Positions 17,917-27,049 of a stretch of DNA of 64,000 nt are shown piece by piece; the stretch's first letter is position 1, and each line of letters opens with the position of its first letter. A program made the translations under genes and the position numbers. The DNA is from JAKAGZ01 sp964412105 (GTDB lineage: Bacteria; Bacteroidota; Ignavibacteria; Ignavibacteriales; Ignavibacteriaceae). The notes under the pieces were generated by a model. The model was not told where the DNA came from, made no database searches, and saw nothing but the letters and a program-made list of their open reading frames with translations. The stretch is taken from contig CAYPNM010000009.1 of NCBI GenBank assembly GCA_964412105.1, positions 1-64,000 on the forward strand, written 5' to 3'.

Positions 17917-19512
17917 TCAAGAAATTTCTTCTGTTATTTCTTTTTGTGTTTTTCCTGAGAAAAATCTGAATTGACCTACGGGTGTTGCCTGGTCTTCTTT
18001 AATTTCAAGCTTAAGATGATATTTAAATTTCAGCCTAGTAATAGTCTTTATGAAACCGCGTCTCAGATTTGCGGCAACCGAAGGATGACAATGAATAATT
18101 AAATGTTTTTCTTTTGATTGTCTTTTAAATTTGCGCAGCCATTCTTCGAGATCATATATCACATGAGAATGCTTGGTCAAAAGCCCTGTACCAAGACAGG
18201 TGGGACAAACTTCCTTCATTGCCTGCATTATATTTTGCCTGATTCTTTGCCTTGTAATTTGAACCAGTCCAAAGTCAGACATCGGTAAAACAGAAACTTT
18301 AGCTCTGTCTTTTCGGAACTCTTTTTTAAGTTCATCATAAATTTTCTTGCGATTTTTCTCATCCTCAAGATCGATAAAATCTACAACAATAATTCCACCA
18401 ATATCTCTAAGCCGCATCTGCCTAGCTATTTCACGAGCTGCTTCCAGGTCAGTTCTCAAAGAGTTAAGTTCCTGTTCTTTATTTTTCGCATACCTTCCGC
18501 TGTTGACATCAATGACAACCATAGCTTCAGTATGTTCAATTATTAAATAACCGCCGCTGTGAAGAGGAACCTTCCTTCCCATCAGAGTTTTTATCTGCTC
18601 TTCAATTTTAAAGGAATCAAAGATGGAACCGTTAGTCTTAAACAGATCAATTTTATCTGCCTGATCGGGCTGCATAACTGAAACATAGTTCTTAATCTGT
18701 TTGTAAAGCTTTTTCGAATCAATAAAAATTTTGGAAACATCTGCAGTGAAGAGATCACGAATAACGCTTGATGTTGTATTCAGATCCTGATGAACAAGTG
18801 AGGGCGGTGTTTCCGATTTTAAATTTTGTTCTATAACCTGCCACGTCTTTACAAGCTGGTTAAGATCGTCTTTAAGTGCTTCTTCGGTTTGATTTCTTGC
18901 AACAGTCCTGATTATCAATCCGTAATTTTTAGGAAGGATCCCCCTTGCTATGCTTCTTAGTCTTCTTCTTTCCTTAAAGTCATAAATCTTTTTTGAGACT
19001 CCTACCTTATTGTCGAAAGGAAGAAGCACGCAAAATCTTCCCGGCAATGATACAGAGGAAGTTACTCTAACACCTTTGTTGTTTACAGGTTCTTTTGTAA
19101 TCTGTACAACAATATCATCTCCCTTTCGAAGCTTCACCGGGGGGAAATTTTCTTTTCCGTATTGTCTGTTAAGCTGATTATTGGCAGGATTATTTGCAGC
19201 ATTTATTGGATTGTTTGAAGCCGGTTCTTCTTCATCTTCAACATCAGTGTCTTCGTCTCCGAGCATATCCCTAAACTGCTTTGTTCTTGCACCAATGTCC
19301 GAAAAATGGAGAAACCCATCGTGCTTCATTCCAATATCAATAAACGCAGCTTTGATGCCAGGCAATACCCGGGCGACTCTCCCCAAATATATGTCCCCCA
19401 CCATTCTTCGGTTTTCAGGATAGTCGACAAAGAAATCGACTAAATTCCCGTCTTCCGTAATTGCAACACGCGTCTGCGTGCTTGTTGAATTTATAATAAT
19501 TTCTTTTACCAT
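17917..19512 (-). CDS. rng: Ribonuclease E/G family endoribonuclease
   Basis: This 531-residue protein is of RNase G size, lacking the long scaffold tail of RNase E. It has an N-terminal S1 domain (about 37-125) interrupted by an Asn-rich insert (NNPINAANNPANNQLN), the DNase I-like catalytic domain with VVIDVNSGRY providing magnesium-binding Asp, and the zinc-link CPTC (about 437). It would process rRNA and start mRNA decay. The ATG at 19512 is preferred; an in-frame TTG three codons upstream sits directly against the only purine-rich site (GAGAG). pnp lies upstream on the same strand, so two RNA-decay enzymes are neighbours. Confidence 0.93.
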   Translation of the reverse strand: MVKEIIINSTSTQTRVAITEDGNLVDFFVDYPENRRMVGDIYLGRVARVLPGIKAAFIDIGMKHDGFLHFSDIGARTKQFRDMLGDEDTDVEDEEEPASNNPINAANNPANNQLNRQYGKENFPPVKLRKGDDIVVQITKEPVNNKGVRVTSSVSLPGRFCVLLPFDNKVGVSKKIYDFKERRRLRSIARGILPKNYGLIIRTVARNQTEEALKDDLNQLVKTWQVIEQNLKSETPPSLVHQDLNTTSSVIRDLFTADVSKIFIDSKKLYKQIKNYVSVMQPDQADKIDLFKTNGSIFDSFKIEEQIKTLMGRKVPLHSGGYLIIEHTEAMVVIDVNSGRYAKNKEQELNSLRTDLEAAREIARQMRLRDIGGIIVVDFIDLEDEKNRKKIYDELKKEFRKDRAKVSVLPMSDFGLVQITRQRIRQNIMQAMKEVCPTCLGTGLLTKHSHVIYDLEEWLRKFKRQSKEKHLIIHCHPSVAANLRRGFIKTITRLKFKYHLKLEIKEDQATPVGQFRFFSGKTQKEITEEIS

Positions 19513-19846
19513 AAAGGACAAACTCTCTTAGTGAAATCATACATTTCACAAAATTTTTCTTAAAAAACAGATAACACATTGGCATAAAAATAATTCCATA
19601 GCTGTCCTGCTCACCTTTGTTTTTTTCAAAAATGATGGTTCCAGAGAGCAGAGAGAGAAATAAAATAATATTTAATTCTAAATAGTCCATGCGTGATCTG
19701 TACTCAAAACAATTAATTTTTCCAGGCAAATATGCCTGAACAAAAACAAAATATAATTCTTCATCATTAAAGATGTTTGAATCAAACACCGTGCAAAAAA
19801 ATTTAAGATCAAATAAGTGCGACAATTCCACACTTATGTTTAATAA
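19513..19846. other. Non-coding gap between pnp and rng
   Basis: A 334-base AT-rich stretch breaks the otherwise tight gene run, so rng may have its own promoter here. A weak hairpin (AAGTG arms at 19815-19835, one G-T pair in the minus-strand RNA) lies just after the pnp stop, with a T-run some 14 bases later on the minus strand. That could be a transcript end for pnp, but it is not a clean terminator. An open frame crossing the region has no recognisable protein features. Confidence 0.4.
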
Positions 19847-21964
19847 CTATTTGCTCCCGTTACTTGAACTTTCTTCTTTAAGGACCTCTTTTCTACTTAA
19901 GGAATATTTTCCATTCTCTATCTTCACAAGTTTAACGCGGACTTTATCCCCTTGTTTTAGATAGTCACTCACTTTTTCAATGCGTTTATTATCAATTTGT
20001 GAGATGTGCAGCAAGCCTTCCTTTCCGGGAATAATTTCAACAAATGCACCAAAATCCATTATTTTAGTAACTACGCCGTCATAAATTTCACCAACTTCAG
20101 GTGTTGCAGTCATAGCTTTGATGTGGGCCTTACATTTTGCAGCACCTTCTTTGTTTGGCGATGCAATCGTTATAGTTCCATCATCCGAAATATTTATGTC
20201 TACACCAAACAACCTCTGCATTCCCTGAATTGTTTTGCCGCCGGGACCAATTATAAGTCCTATCTGATCCGTTTCAACTTTCATGGTAATTAGTCTCGGA
20301 GCATAGGACGAGAGCTGACCTCTCGGCTGACTTATTGCCTCATTCATGATTCCAAGAATATGCATTCTGCCAGCTTTGGCCTGAGCGAGCGCTTTTTCCA
20401 TAATTTCAAAAGAGATACCCTGAATTTTTATATCCATCTGAAAACCTGTAATCCCATCAGATGTCCCAGCAACTTTAAAATCCATATCGCCAAGATGATC
20501 CTCATTTCCCAAAATATCCGTAAGTATTGCATACTTTTCGCTTTCCTTAACAAGTCCCATAGCAATTCCTGCAACCGCTTTCTTTACAGGTATCCCGCCA
20601 TCCATTAAAGCCAGCGAACCTGCACATACCGAAGCCATTGATGAAGAACCATTAGACTCAAGAATATCCGAAATAATTCTAATTGTATAAGGGAAAGTTT
20701 CCTCCGGAGGAACCATTGATTTAAGCGAACGCTCAGCAAGATTACCGTGTCCAATCTCTCTTCTGCCGACACCGGACATTCTTCCAACTTCACCCACACT
20801 AAAAGGCGGAAAGTTATAATGGAGCATAAATCTTTTTGAGTACTCTTCACTTAGACCATCAACAGTCTGTTCATCATTCTTACTTCCAAGGGTAAGAGAA
20901 GTTAAACTCTGAGTCTCTCCTCTTGTAAAAAGTGCAGAACCGTGAACTCTTGCCAGAACCCCGAGCTCAATAGATATTGGTCTTACCTGATCAGTATTTC
21001 TACCATCAAGACGCATTCCTTCATCCAGAATCCTTGTTCTCATCAACTCCTTTTCCATATCGTGGAGAATTTCACCAGCTTCCTTTTCCTTGGAGGGGAG
21101 TTCTTCCACTGTATACTTTGATGCCAGGGATTCTTTTACTAAAGCTGCAAGCTCTTTATTTTTTGTACTTCTTTCCTCCTTTGAAAGCACCGAATGAACG
21201 ATCTCTCTGAATTTGCTACCGGCTAATTCATAAATATTCTTCTTTAATTCCTCATCAACCACTTTTGCAGGTATTTCTCTTTTCGGAACACCACAAGCAT
21301 CTTTTAATTCAAGCTGAATTTTTACAATTTTTGCTATTTCCTCCTGAGCAAATTTCAATGCTGCCAGAAGCTCGGTCTCGCTTACTTCATTAGCTTCGCC
21401 CTCAACCATCATAATTGAATCTGCAGTTCCAGCAACAACCAGCTCAAGATCACTCCTTTTGATCTGTGAGAAAGTCGGGTTAACAACAAATTGACCATCA
21501 ATTCTGCCGACCCTAACTTCACCAATTGGACCATCAAACGGAACGTTTGAAATAGTCAATGCTGCTGATGCACCGACTGCCCCGAGTACATCGGCATCAT
21601 TCTCACCATCGTGCGAAAATACAGAAGCTACTACCTGTGTTTCATTCATAAAATGCGAAGGAAACATCGGCCTGATAGGACGATCAATTAACCTTGCACT
21701 TAGTATTTCTTTCTCCGAAGGCCTGCCTTCTCTTTTTATATATCCGCCGGGAAATTTTCCGGCAGCTGATGATTTCTCCCTGTATTCAACCTGTAACGGA
21801 AAATAATCCATCCCTTCCTTTACTTCCTCTGCTGCAACCGCTGTAACTAGAACCATAGTGTCCCCATACTTAACCATAACAGCGCCATTAGCCTGCTTAG
21901 CAAATTTACCTGTTTCTATTGATAAAACTTTTCCGCCTATTTCTATTTCTTTATTAACAATCAT
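19847..21964 (-). CDS. pnp: Polynucleotide phosphorylase
   Basis: This 705-residue enzyme degrades RNA 3'-to-5' by phosphorolysis and can add tails. Domains are in canonical order: RNase PH 1 (about 1-230) with FFPLQVEYREKSSAAGKFPGG, a helical linker, RNase PH 2 (about 300-530) with the RGETQ and DGGIPVKKAVAGIAMG segments, a KH domain with IIGPGGKTIQ (around 570) and a C-terminal S1 domain (about 620-690, GEIYDGVVTKIMDFGAFVEI). The gene starts 12 bases after rpsO. That pairing is ancient and in other bacteria is tied to RNase processing of the shared transcript. Confidence 0.97.
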   Translation of the reverse strand: MIVNKEIEIGGKVLSIETGKFAKQANGAVMVKYGDTMVLVTAVAAEEVKEGMDYFPLQVEYREKSSAAGKFPGGYIKREGRPSEKEILSARLIDRPIRPMFPSHFMNETQVVASVFSHDGENDADVLGAVGASAALTISNVPFDGPIGEVRVGRIDGQFVVNPTFSQIKRSDLELVVAGTADSIMMVEGEANEVSETELLAALKFAQEEIAKIVKIQLELKDACGVPKREIPAKVVDEELKKNIYELAGSKFREIVHSVLSKEERSTKNKELAALVKESLASKYTVEELPSKEKEAGEILHDMEKELMRTRILDEGMRLDGRNTDQVRPISIELGVLARVHGSALFTRGETQSLTSLTLGSKNDEQTVDGLSEEYSKRFMLHYNFPPFSVGEVGRMSGVGRREIGHGNLAERSLKSMVPPEETFPYTIRIISDILESNGSSSMASVCAGSLALMDGGIPVKKAVAGIAMGLVKESEKYAILTDILGNEDHLGDMDFKVAGTSDGITGFQMDIKIQGISFEIMEKALAQAKAGRMHILGIMNEAISQPRGQLSSYAPRLITMKVETDQIGLIIGPGGKTIQGMQRLFGVDINISDDGTITIASPNKEGAAKCKAHIKAMTATPEVGEIYDGVVTKIMDFGAFVEIIPGKEGLLHISQIDNKRIEKVSDYLKQGDKVRVKLVKIENGKYSLSRKEVLKEESSSNGSK

Positions 21965-21976
21965 TTAAATTCCTTT

Positions 21977-22240
21977 TTACTTTCTGATATTCAATTCTTT
22001 AATAATCGCTCTGTATCTTTTAATGTCTTTTTTCATTAAATAATCCAGAAGCTTTCTTCTTTTGCCTACCATCATCATTAATCCTCTTCTTGAGTGATGG
22101 TCCTTTTTATGCGCATCGAAGTGCCCAGTTAACTCATTTATTCTCTGTGTTAGCAATGCAATCTGCACTTCTGATTTTCCGGAGTTTTTTTCATTACCTC
22201 CATATTTCTTGATTACTTCAAGTTTTTCTTCTTTTGTCAT
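21977..22240 (-). CDS. rpsO: 30S ribosomal protein S15
   Basis: This 87-residue protein binds 16S rRNA early in assembly of the small subunit platform. The segments SGKSEVQIALLTQRINELTGHFDAHKKDHHSRRGL and VGKRRKLLDYLMKKDIKRYRAII match S15 throughout, and the length is standard. AGAGGA lies about seven bases before the ATG. The 82-base leader upstream contains distant AATCC/GGATT arms that could pair; S15 controls its own mRNA in several bacteria, but a defined structure is not evident here. Confidence 0.97.
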   Translation of the reverse strand: MTKEEKLEVIKKYGGNEKNSGKSEVQIALLTQRINELTGHFDAHKKDHHSRRGLMMMVGKRRKLLDYLMKKDIKRYRAIIKELNIRK

Positions 22241-22322
22241 TTATTTATCCTCTATTTTATAATACAATGTAATCCCAGAAATACTTTTCAACGAATAAAC
22301 CAGGATTAATTAATTCTCTCTC

Positions 22323-23270
22323 TTATTTGTCAAACGGCTGATTTAAAATCTCCATCCCGGCTTCAACATCTTTTTTCATCTGATTAACAAGTTCATCTGC
22401 AGATGAAAATTTTTCTTCGCCTCTTATTCTTTCAACAACATTTACAGCTACATGTGAACCATAAATATCTTTATCAAAGTCAAAAACATAAACTTCAGTT
22501 GTTATTTTACCTTCGTTATAAAATGTTGGCCTTCTGCCTATGCTCATAACACCGGTGTATTTTCTATTATCATCACTTATAAAGAACTCAACGGCATAAA
22601 TGCCAATTGCAGGAAGCAGCTTATCCTGTTCATCAACCTGAATATTAGCAGTAGGAAATCCAAGCTCTCTTCCCCGTTTATCTCCGACAACAACTTTGCC
22701 GCCGAACGAATAATACCTATTCAAAAACAGGTTTACAGTTTTTATATTACCTGAAACTAACAAATTCCTGATCTTTGTACTGCTAACTTTAACTGAGTCG
22801 ATTGTTATAGCATCAACGGTTGAAACCTTAAAATTATTTGCTTTTCCTATTTCCCTTAATTTGGTTTCATCTCCATCCCTGCCTTTGCCAAAGTGATGAT
22901 CGTACCCAATAACCATTTCGCGTACACCAATTCCTTTAAGAACGTATTTTTCAAAGAATTCGTTGGCTCTAAGTTGCGAGAATTCCTTGGTAAACTTAAT
23001 TACCAGCACATTTTGAATACCAAAACTTTCGAGCAATCTAAGTTTCTCTTTAAGTGTACAGAGAATTTGAACTTTGTGGTCCTTGGATAAAATGCTCCTC
23101 GGGTGGGGATCGAAAGTAATTAAAAAATTCCTGCCGCCGTAAAAAGATGACTTTGAAATAACCTCTTCAATAATTTTTCTATGACCAACGTGAATTCCAT
23201 CAAAAGTTCCTAAAGTAATTACAGTATTTCCATCATATGTGACTTTTGACAGGTCATCAAATATTTGCAT
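22323..23270 (-). CDS. ribF: Bifunctional riboflavin kinase/FAD synthetase
   Basis: This 315-residue enzyme phosphorylates riboflavin to FMN and adenylylates FMN to FAD. The N-terminal nucleotidyltransferase domain (about 1-180) has TLGTFDGIHVGHRKII with the HxGH signature and YDHHFGKGRDGD. The C-terminal kinase domain (about 185-310) has VVVGDKRGRELGFPTANI with the PTAN motif that holds Mg-ATP. No FMN riboswitch consensus is visible in the short upstream gap. It lies between truB and rpsO, a common bacterial arrangement. Confidence 0.96.
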   Translation of the reverse strand: MQIFDDLSKVTYDGNTVITLGTFDGIHVGHRKIIEEVISKSSFYGGRNFLITFDPHPRSILSKDHKVQILCTLKEKLRLLESFGIQNVLVIKFTKEFSQLRANEFFEKYVLKGIGVREMVIGYDHHFGKGRDGDETKLREIGKANNFKVSTVDAITIDSVKVSSTKIRNLLVSGNIKTVNLFLNRYYSFGGKVVVGDKRGRELGFPTANIQVDEQDKLLPAIGIYAVEFFISDDNRKYTGVMSIGRRPTFYNEGKITTEVYVFDFDKDIYGSHVAVNVVERIRGEEKFSSADELVNQMKKDVEAGMEILNQPFDK

Positions 23271-23291
23271 ATGTACACTTTACACTTAACT

Positions 23292-23313
23292 ATAGCTTAT
23301 AAATATAAGCTAT
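23292..23313 (-). other. Hairpin between truB and ribF
   Basis: ATAGCTTATA (23292-23301) and TATAAGCTAT (23304-23313) form a perfect 10-bp palindrome with a two-base centre, 22 bases upstream of the ribF start. It is AT-rich and has no T-run, so it is not a good terminator. It could be an mRNA-processing or stability element, or an operator. Confidence 0.45.
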
Positions 23314-23368
23314 TTCCTTTTGAAATAAAACGTGCAATTTTCATAAAAATTAAAAGAAAAGGTACTGA

Positions 23369-24079
23369 CTACCCAATTTTCTTTCTATTTTGAAGTATTC
23401 TCTCAAAATCTTCAACTTTAAATGCATTTTTCACTAAATAATCACCGATGCGCACCCTTCTTAAGGACGATAAAACGGAAACAGTCCCCAATTTTTCTCC
23501 GAAATCATTTGCAATCACTCTTATATAAGTACCTTTTGAGCATATAATTTCAAATTCAATTTCGGGCAGACTGATATTCTTTATAAGAAATTTGGAAATC
23601 TGGACCTTGCGGGGCAACCTTTTAATAGTCTTACCCTTTCTGGCAAGGTTATAAAGAGGTTTACCCCTGACCTTTAAGGCGGAATACATAGGGGGTATCT
23701 GTAATATTTCACCTAAAAAAGAATCCTTCACTTTTTCAATATCCGATTTTGTAATTCCATTAAATGGTTTTTCTTCAATTATCTCTGTTTCAAGGTCCAT
23801 TGACGGCGTTTTCTTCCCAAGGGAAATAATCCCGGTATATGTTTTTTCTGCTTGTTGATATTTTGTAATCTCTTTTGTTTTTTTTCCAGTACAAAGAATT
23901 AATAATCCGGTTGCCAGCGGATCAAGTGTGCCGGCATGCCCAACTTTTTTAGCACCTGTGATTTTTCTAATTATATGAACGACTTTAAAGGAGGTCCACC
24001 CTAAAGGTTTATCTATAAGAATTACTTCACCGGAATTAAAATCAACCGATGAAAAATCATTCGTTTCCCTTGTTATCAT
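23369..24079 (-). CDS. truB: tRNA pseudouridine(55) synthase
   Basis: This 236-residue enzyme makes pseudouridine at position 55 in the T-loop of tRNAs. The catalytic region KVGHAGTLDPLATGLL has the nucleophile D53, and LIDKPLGWTSF starts the domain. The RGKPLYNLARKGK and SKGTYIRVIANDFG motifs follow. It is shorter than E. coli TruB because the C-terminal PUA-like extension is minimal. The ATG lies inside the end of rbfA (23-base overlap), so translation is coupled. Confidence 0.95.
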   Translation of the reverse strand: MITRETNDFSSVDFNSGEVILIDKPLGWTSFKVVHIIRKITGAKKVGHAGTLDPLATGLLILCTGKKTKEITKYQQAEKTYTGIISLGKKTPSMDLETEIIEEKPFNGITKSDIEKVKDSFLGEILQIPPMYSALKVRGKPLYNLARKGKTIKRLPRKVQISKFLIKNISLPEIEFEIICSKGTYIRVIANDFGEKLGTVSVLSSLRRVRIGDYLVKNAFKVEDFERILQNRKKIG

Positions 24080-24413
24080 CCTGATGAATTTTCTTTATTA
24101 ATCCTTCTATTTTTTCAACGTAATCGAGGGTATCATCAATATAGAATTTTAATTCAGGGGTAAATTTAATTTTAATTCTGTGGGCAAGTTCAGAACGGAT
24201 TAAACCACTAAAGGAATTTATTTTTTTAAGTACTGACTCACGATTTTCCCGATCCAGAACTGATATATAAACCTTGGCAATCCTCAGATCGGGACTCATT
24301 TTTACATTGGTTATTGTAACAAAACCAATATCAGTGTCTCTGAGTTTATTCAAAAAGATCAAACTAATCTCTTCTTTTATCAGGCTTTCAACTTTGTCAA
24401 TTCTGTGAGACAT
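24057..24413 (-). CDS. rbfA: Ribosome-binding factor A
   Basis: This 118-residue KH-fold protein helps mature the 5' end of 16S rRNA and the 30S subunit, especially in the cold. The pattern SHRIDKVESLIKEEISLIF, then VTITNVKMSPDLRIAKVYISV and the C-terminal IKFTPELKFYIDDTLDYVEKI, is diagnostic. It lies between infB and truB as in most bacteria and overlaps truB by 23 bases. Confidence 0.95.
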   Translation of the reverse strand: MSHRIDKVESLIKEEISLIFLNKLRDTDIGFVTITNVKMSPDLRIAKVYISVLDRENRESVLKKINSFSGLIRSELAHRIKIKFTPELKFYIDDTLDYVEKIEGLIKKIHQDDNKGNE

Positions 24414-24464
24414 TTCGCCATCCCATCTACTTTAGATCAAAAATAAATTCAACCTATTATCGAT

Positions 24465-27026
24465 CTATAATTTTTTCTTTGTCTCTATTATTTTATAAGC
24501 TTCTATCGTATCACCGACCTTAACATCATTAAAGTTTTCTATATTAAGACCACATTCATATCCCGAATCAACTTCACGAACATCATCTTTAAACCTTTTC
24601 AGAGAACCTATGCTCCCTTCAAATACAACTATTCCATCCCTTATTAATCTGATTTTACTGCTTCTTGCAATTTTACCATCCACAACATAACAACCCGCTA
24701 TAGTACCAAGTTTGGGAACTTTAAATGTTTCGCGAACTTCTATAGTTCCAACAATCTCTTCAGAAAGAACCGGAGACAAAAGCCCTTCCAAAGCAGCCTT
24801 CACTTCATTAATAGCATCATAAATTACATTATATAGTCTAATATCAACCTTCTCATTTTCCGCAAGCTTTCTGGCATTTATATTAGGTCTTACATGAAAA
24901 CCTACAATAATTGCATTAGATGCTGCAGCCAGGAGAACATCACTCTCAGATATACCTCCAACTCCTTTATGAATCACACGAACCATTACCTCTTGTGTGG
25001 TAAGCTTCATCAAAGAATCTGAAAGAGCTTCAACAGAACCGTCCACATCACCTTTAACTATGATCGGCAACTCTTTTACCCCTCCGATACTAATCTGCTG
25101 AGCAATTTCATCAAGAGTAATGTGATGGACCTGTTTTTGGTCCTGTTCTCTTTTAAGCTGCTGGCGTTTAATCCCGACTTCTCTGGCCTGCCTTTCCGAT
25201 TCCACAACCACAAAAGTATCCCCAGCTTGAGGAGCTCCTTCAAAACCTAATACTAAAACCGGTGTAGAGGGCAAAGCTTCTATAACTTTATTTCCCCTTT
25301 CATCAAACATAGCGCGCACCTTACCTTGATAAATACCAGCTACAAAAGGATCACCAATTTTAAGAGTTCCTTTTTGCACAAGTGTAGTGCCCGTAACACC
25401 TCTTCCCTTATCCAACTGGGCTTCGACAATAACTCCACGGGCTAATCTATTGGGATTAGCTTTTAGGTCAAGTATCTCCGCTTCAAGCAAAATTCTTTCA
25501 AGTAAAGCATCAACATTTTTTCCAGATTTGGCAGAAAGTTCTACACATTGGTATTTTCCGCCCCATTCTTCAACTAGAATGTTCCTGTCTGCTAATTGTT
25601 GTTTGATCTTTTCGGGGTTTGCGCCGGGCTTATCAATTTTATTTATTGCAATAACTATTGGTACACTAGCTGCCTGAGCGTGATTAATTGCTTCAACTGT
25701 CTGTGGCATAACCGCATCATCAGCGGCAACAACCAGTACAACAATATCTGTCACCTGCGCACCACGGGCTCTCATTGCAGTAAAAGCTTCGTGTCCCGGT
25801 GTGTCAAGGAATGTAATAAATTTTTCTTCTCCAACATCAACTCTATAAGCTCCAATATGCTGAGTTATGCCGCCGGCTTCACCTGCTACCACATTTGTTC
25901 TTCTAATGTAATCAAGCAATGAAGTCTTTCCATGATCGACATGACCCATTATAGTAACGATAGGAGAACGAGAAAGTAATGTTTCGGGGGGATCTTGTTC
26001 ATCTTCCAATGCTTCGGAGGAATATTCCTCTTCAAATTCAACTACAAAACCAAACTCATCCGCAACCAAAGTGATTGTTTCTACATTAAGCCTCTGATTT
26101 ATTGATACCATCAATCCAAGCTCTATACATTTTGAAATTACATCAGAAACAGGCACGCTCATTAGATTAGCGAGTTCATTGACTGCAATAAACTCCGTCA
26201 CCTTTATCTTGTTCTTTTCAAGAGATTTTTCCACTTGTCTCTGCTCTTCTTTTTCCTCCCTTTCTTTTCTTTTCTTTTTTCTTGCACTCGCACGCGTGGG
26301 CAAAACTGTATCATCCATACTGAGAAGTGTCTTTCTTATTGCTTCATCAACTTCTTTTTGGTCAATTTCAAATTTTTTAATCTTTCTTCTTTTCTTGGCC
26401 TGGGGTAATTCTTCCTGTACCTCCTGAGATCTTTTTTTAGGTTTTTTCCTTTTTTTTCTGACTGGAGAAGTCTGTGAACTTTCAGTTTTCACAGAAGATT
26501 GTTCCTTACCTTCAGATTTGGTGGACTTTTCCTCCAGATCCATTTTTCCAACAACGCGAAGACCTCTTCTTTTCTTTTTCTCAGCCTCAATTGGTGAATC
26601 AAATTTATTCTCGCTTTCTGATTCAGTAGCTTTTGATAATTTTTCTTCAACTGCTTTTTCAGGTTCTGAAGTTTCCCCCTCTTCAATCGGCCCTTCCCCT
26701 TGAATAACTTCTTCTTTTTCCTTTTCTATTGAAGTAGTAACAGATTCAGGCGTTTGTTCAACTACTTTTTTATCTTCATCTTCGGCCGTTTTTTCAGCAC
26801 GCTTTTTATTAAACTCTGCAATTTTTTTGTAATGCTTTTCAGCTTTCTCTATATCCTTCTTATAATGCTCATTAATATCCTTTAGCATTTCATCAGTAAG
26901 CAGGGACATGTGAGACTTTATCTTATACCCCTTTTTCGTGAGAAATTCAGCCAAAGTAGCGGCGGATAAATTATACTCAGAGGCTAACTTGAATAATCGT
27001 AATTTTTGCTGTTTTGTTTCGGGCAT
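24465..27026 (-). CDS. infB: Translation initiation factor IF-2
   Basis: This 853-residue GTPase places initiator tRNA on the 30S subunit and promotes subunit joining. An N-terminal winged-helix-like segment (about 1-60, LRLFKLASEYNLSAATLAEFL) is followed by a long Lys/Glu-rich disordered stretch (about 70-260) and a second IF2_N module. The G domain has GHVDHGKTS (around 360), DTPGHEAF, NKIDKP and SAKSG. Domains II to IV follow with GVGGISESDV and the C-terminal beta-barrel that binds fMet-tRNA. All GTPase motifs are intact. Confidence 0.97.
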   Translation of the reverse strand: MPETKQQKLRLFKLASEYNLSAATLAEFLTKKGYKIKSHMSLLTDEMLKDINEHYKKDIEKAEKHYKKIAEFNKKRAEKTAEDEDKKVVEQTPESVTTSIEKEKEEVIQGEGPIEEGETSEPEKAVEEKLSKATESESENKFDSPIEAEKKKRRGLRVVGKMDLEEKSTKSEGKEQSSVKTESSQTSPVRKKRKKPKKRSQEVQEELPQAKKRRKIKKFEIDQKEVDEAIRKTLLSMDDTVLPTRASARKKKRKEREEKEEQRQVEKSLEKNKIKVTEFIAVNELANLMSVPVSDVISKCIELGLMVSINQRLNVETITLVADEFGFVVEFEEEYSSEALEDEQDPPETLLSRSPIVTIMGHVDHGKTSLLDYIRRTNVVAGEAGGITQHIGAYRVDVGEEKFITFLDTPGHEAFTAMRARGAQVTDIVVLVVAADDAVMPQTVEAINHAQAASVPIVIAINKIDKPGANPEKIKQQLADRNILVEEWGGKYQCVELSAKSGKNVDALLERILLEAEILDLKANPNRLARGVIVEAQLDKGRGVTGTTLVQKGTLKIGDPFVAGIYQGKVRAMFDERGNKVIEALPSTPVLVLGFEGAPQAGDTFVVVESERQAREVGIKRQQLKREQDQKQVHHITLDEIAQQISIGGVKELPIIVKGDVDGSVEALSDSLMKLTTQEVMVRVIHKGVGGISESDVLLAAASNAIIVGFHVRPNINARKLAENEKVDIRLYNVIYDAINEVKAALEGLLSPVLSEEIVGTIEVRETFKVPKLGTIAGCYVVDGKIARSSKIRLIRDGIVVFEGSIGSLKRFKDDVREVDSGYECGLNIENFNDVKVGDTIEAYKIIETKKKL

Positions 27027-27049
27027 AATATTAAATTCTGGATTAATAC

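Noticed and set aside
19415..19831. A 138-codon minus-strand open frame across the pnp-rng gap
   Set aside because: It overlaps the true start of the RNase G gene in another frame, has odd composition and resembles no protein family.
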